DNA of 64,000 nucleotides from contig CAAGBN010000015.1 of assembly GCA_900768075.1 (NCBI GenBank), forward strand, positions 40,956 through 104,955, written 5' to 3'. A program made the position numbers and the translations under genes. The DNA is from Clostridia bacterium. GTDB lineage: Bacteria > Bacillota > Clostridia > Oscillospirales > Acutalibacteraceae. Of the stretch, positions 61,706-64,000 are shown one piece after another; position 1 is the stretch's first letter, and the number at the start of each line of letters is the position of its first letter. The notes under the pieces were generated by a model. That model saw only the letters and a list, made by a program, of their open reading frames with translations. It ran no database searches and was not told the origin of the DNA.

Positions 61706-62758
61706 ATGAGTTTTGAAATTAATCCCTACGCTTATAAAAGTATCTTCCCGGTGCCTACAAGCGTAGTTGACGATAATATAAGACTTGCAAGCGTTTTACA
61801 GCTTAAGGTGCTTTTATATCTTCTTCGCCACAGTGATAAAAATCTCAGCAGTGAAGATGTTGCGGCAGCTTTGTCCTTGGATGTTGAAGACACAAAGGAT
61901 GCTATGATTTTCTGGCAGGAAAGAGGCTTGCTTATCAGCAGTGACGAAAGCGCAAAGCCTGTAGTGCATCTGCAGGCAACAAGTGACGTTGTGATTTCTG
62001 AATCCAACGAGGACCCTGCCGAGAAAACAGAAATGCAGCCTAAAAAGGTTGCAGATATTCCTTTATCAAGACCCAGCCACGAGCAGATTGCCGCAAGAGT
62101 CCAAGAATGCAAGGAATTTTCAGGTCTTTTTGCTGAGGCGCAGGCAACCTTAGGCAAAACTATCGGCTATGACGGTCAGTCAGTGCTTATTATGATGCAC
62201 GACAGTTACGGTCTGCCCTTTGAGGTTATTCTTATGGCTCTTGAATATGCCGTATCACAGCAGAAGACAGGCTATTCTTCAATCGCTAAGATAGGCAAGT
62301 ATTGGTCAGAGCAGGGCATTGATACATTGGAAGCTGCTATGGAATATATTGATGAGCACAATGTTGTCAACGAAACCTGGAATAAGCTTCGCTCGCTGAC
62401 AGATATAACAAACCGCACTCCCACAACCAAGCAGAGAGGCTATCTTGTTGCCTGGGTGAAGGAATACGGATACGATGAAAATATAATCTACTACGCCTAT
62501 GAAGAATCAGTGGACCGTACCGGCAAGATGAGTATGCCATATATGGATAAGATTATCAGAAGCTGGCACGAAAAGGGTGTAAAAACACCTATGGATATTC
62601 AGAGAGAAAAGGCAAAGTGGCAGGAAGAAAGAGAAAAAAAATTCCCGCAGAAAAATGCGCCTAAAAAGACAGGTGCACTTAATGATGAGCCCTCTTATGA
62701 TATCAGCGCTTTTACAAAGAAAGCAATAGGACTCAAATACAAAAAGACAACCGATTAA
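61706..62758 (+). CDS. DnaD-domain replication protein
   Basis: The 350-residue protein has an N-terminal winged-helix-like DDBH1 domain (about 25-75) and a linker. Two DnaB/DnaD DDBH2 domains follow, with MMHDSYGLPFEVILMALEYA and YLVAWVKEYGYDENIIYYAY, the latter ending in YMDKIIRSWHEKG (the YxxxIxxxW motif). DnaD proteins help load the replicative helicase at oriC and during restart. It is 12 bp upstream of the DnaI-like ATPase. Confidence 0.9.
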   Translation: MSFEINPYAYKSIFPVPTSVVDDNIRLASVLQLKVLLYLLRHSDKNLSSEDVAAALSLDVEDTKDAMIFWQERGLLISSDESAKPVVHLQATSDVVISESNEDPAEKTEMQPKKVADIPLSRPSHEQIAARVQECKEFSGLFAEAQATLGKTIGYDGQSVLIMMHDSYGLPFEVILMALEYAVSQQKTGYSSIAKIGKYWSEQGIDTLEAAMEYIDEHNVVNETWNKLRSLTDITNRTPTTKQRGYLVAWVKEYGYDENIIYYAYEESVDRTGKMSMPYMDKIIRSWHEKGVKTPMDIQREKAKWQEEREKKFPQKNAPKKTGALNDEPSYDISAFTKKAIGLKYKKTTD

Positions 62759-62770
62759 GAAGGTGAAAAT

Positions 62771-63745
62771 ATGTCATACAAAAGAAGTGTATATATAAAA
62801 GCAAAGGAGATCCTTTCACAGAGAAAGGCAACAGCCGAAAGAGAAGCGGATATGAGACATTCCGCGGCAGTGGCTCTTTGCCCTGAAATTGCACAGATTG
62901 AAAGAGAAATGGCTTCTCATGGCGCAGACGTTGTCAAAGCTGTTGGTATGGGTGCAAACCTTGCTGAGTATATGAAAAACCTTGCAGAAGCAAATCTCAA
63001 GGCACAGGCAAGACGAAAAGAGCTTCTCAAGAGTGTCGGCTTTCCCGAGGATTATCTCGAAGTCAAATACACCTGCGAAATCTGTAAGGATACAGGCTAT
63101 AATCAGGAGTTTTACTGTCAGTGCTACAGAAAACTTATAAGAGATGTTTCAAGAGATGAGCTGGGTGCAAACTCACCGCTTAAAAGATGCACCTTTGAAT
63201 CCTTCCGTACTGACAAATATCCTGATGTGATTGACAGTGTTATCGGCATCAATCAGAGAGAGCATATGAAAAACAATCTGCAGTATTGCAAGGATTATGC
63301 TAAGCACTTTACACCCAACTCAAGGGGCTTATTTATGTATGGCAAGACAGGTCTCGGAAAGACACACCTTTCACTTGCCATAGCCAACGAGGTTTTAAAT
63401 AAAGGCTACGATGTTTATTACGGCTCAATACAGTCAATTATGGATAAGCTTGAGAGTGAGCATTTCGGCAGACTTCCAAGAGAGGACAGTATCAAGGAAG
63501 ATATACTCACTTGCGATCTTCTGATTATTGACGATCTTGGCACAGAGTTTTCTACTCAGTTTACCAATGCAGAGCTTTATAACATCATCAACAGCAGAAT
63601 GTTAGCTTCACTGCCTACAATTATCAGCACTAATCTTGAAATGGAGCAGGTGGCTGAAAAGTATTCGCAGAGAGTTGCTTCAAGAATTATGGGTTACTGT
63701 GATTCTATGTATTTCTGCGGCAAGGATATAAGACAATTAGATTAA
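62771..63745 (+). CDS. dnaI: DnaC/DnaI-like helicase loader ATPase
   Basis: The 324-residue AAA+ protein has Walker A GKTGLGKTHLSLA, Walker B LLIIDDLGTEF, sensor ISTNLEMEQ and the arginine finger region SRIMG. A cysteine-rich N-terminal zinc motif (CEICKDTG...FYCQCYRK) precedes, as in Bacillus DnaI. It loads the DnaB-type helicase. Paired with the DnaD protein it forms a compact initiation operon about 36 kb from dnaA. Confidence 0.9.
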   Translation: MSYKRSVYIKAKEILSQRKATAEREADMRHSAAVALCPEIAQIEREMASHGADVVKAVGMGANLAEYMKNLAEANLKAQARRKELLKSVGFPEDYLEVKYTCEICKDTGYNQEFYCQCYRKLIRDVSRDELGANSPLKRCTFESFRTDKYPDVIDSVIGINQREHMKNNLQYCKDYAKHFTPNSRGLFMYGKTGLGKTHLSLAIANEVLNKGYDVYYGSIQSIMDKLESEHFGRLPREDSIKEDILTCDLLIIDDLGTEFSTQFTNAELYNIINSRMLASLPTIISTNLEMEQVAEKYSQRVASRIMGYCDSMYFCGKDIRQLD

Positions 63746-63748
63746 AAG

Positions 63749-63778
63749 AAAAGGCGACTCGATGAGTCGCCTTTTTTG
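63749..63778 (+). terminator. Terminator of the helicase-loader operon
   Basis: AAGGCGACTC-GAT-GAGTCGCCTT stem, then TTTT. Confidence 0.9.
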
Positions 63779-63794
63779 TTGAGGAAAAACAAGG

Positions 63795-63838
63795 AAAGTT
63801 TTGGTCAAGCTTTTACAAAAGCTTGCGGGGTGCTGGGC
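63795..63838. repeat. Dispersed hairpin-GGGGTG element, copy 2
   Basis: AAAGTTTTGGT, then CAAGCTTTT/AAAAGCTTG (63806-63825), then CGGGGTGCTGGGCG. Counterpart of 46111-46153. Confidence 0.6.
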
Positions 63839-63891
63839 GGAGCCTAGCCACAACAGGACAAAGAAAGTGAGATGTATCCGATTTATTAAAA

Positions 63892-63936
63892 CGGTGGGAT
63901 AAAAAATAAAAGGGACACGAGTTTCGCCGACGCCCC
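63892..63936. repeat. Second copy of the GGGAC.CGAGTTT block; end of window
   Basis: CGGTGGGATA, an A-rich run, then GGGACACGAGTTTCGCCGACG and CCCC resembles 1326-1372. The remaining bases to 64000 hold no gene that I can support. Confidence 0.45.
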
Positions 63937-64000
63937 ATAAGGAAGTATTTGTTTCTCGAACAAAATTCCCTGTGTTTTTGCCAAAAGCCTCGCAAGGCGA

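Overview
This window looks like the replication-origin region of a low-to-mid GC, spore-forming Firmicute, most likely a gut clostridium of the Oscillospiraceae/Ruminococcaceae type. The evidence is the order dnaA-dnaN-yaaA-recF-remB-gyrB-gyrA, strong AGGAGG ribosome sites, frequent TTG starts, endospore-related genes (ypeB, SpoIID-like, Spo0A-C-like), a class II (alpha2-type) glycyl-tRNA synthetase and parS sites. The lineage is an inference from gene content and style; nothing was searched.

Layout. (1) 1-5.3 kb: the start of a secreted BspA-type leucine-rich-repeat protein, divergent from a small XRE regulator and separated from it by three evenly spaced palindromes; a membrane/TPR gene pair; a polysaccharide or teichoic-acid ABC exporter. 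(2) 5.4-8.8 kb: a four-gene Na+-pumping oxaloacetate-decarboxylase-type operon (alpha, gamma, biotin carrier, beta) on the minus strand. Its biotin carrier would be loaded by the biotin ligase at 49.3-50.1 kb. (3) 9-19.8 kb: a YpeB germination protein, nifS-thiI-cinA, a class B sortase with a very long cytoplasmic N-terminus, a membrane protein with a circularly permuted SpoIID domain, and fructose-bisphosphate aldolase. (4) 20-26.5 kb: a stand-alone Spo0A-C-like protein, a membrane XRE regulator, tRNA-Met and tRNA-Glu, tadA, a CPBP protease, a sugar-phosphate transferase, and the repair pair ogg/nth. (5) 26.7-46.1 kb: dnaA, oriC, then a long rightward run through gyrA, an LCP ligase, mnmG, rsmG, noc-like, parA, parB and serS, with three parS sites. 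(6) 46.4-63.8 kb: a second small XRE regulator, an ABC-F ATPase, a phosphoesterase, biotin ligase, glyS, a 2343-residue surface protein with a structured leader, glnA, and a DnaD/DnaI-like helicase-loader pair.

How it fits together. Genes read away from the dnaA-dnaN gap in both directions near the origin (minus strand to the left between about 21.7 and 26.5 kb, plus strand to the right up to 46 kb), as expected for leading-strand coding. The dnaA-dnaN gap carries paired DnaA-box-like sites, a short C-run and a run of DnaA-trios, which is the layout of a basal unwinding system. parA/parB and parS would handle origin segregation, and the Noc-like protein nucleoid occlusion.

The most unusual signal is non-coding. 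Four intergenic elements of 80-81 bp (19906-19986, 49165-49244, 51042-51122, 52754-52833) each fold, on either strand, into a cloverleaf: an outer stem of 10-11 bp enclosing exactly three hairpins in a fixed order, with sequence variation that keeps the pairing. They are not tRNAs. Other dispersed hairpin families with compensatory changes are at 1253/5341/19779 and 46111/63795, and a complex multi-hairpin array lies at 21549-21705. No transposase, CRISPR array, prophage or defence system was seen.
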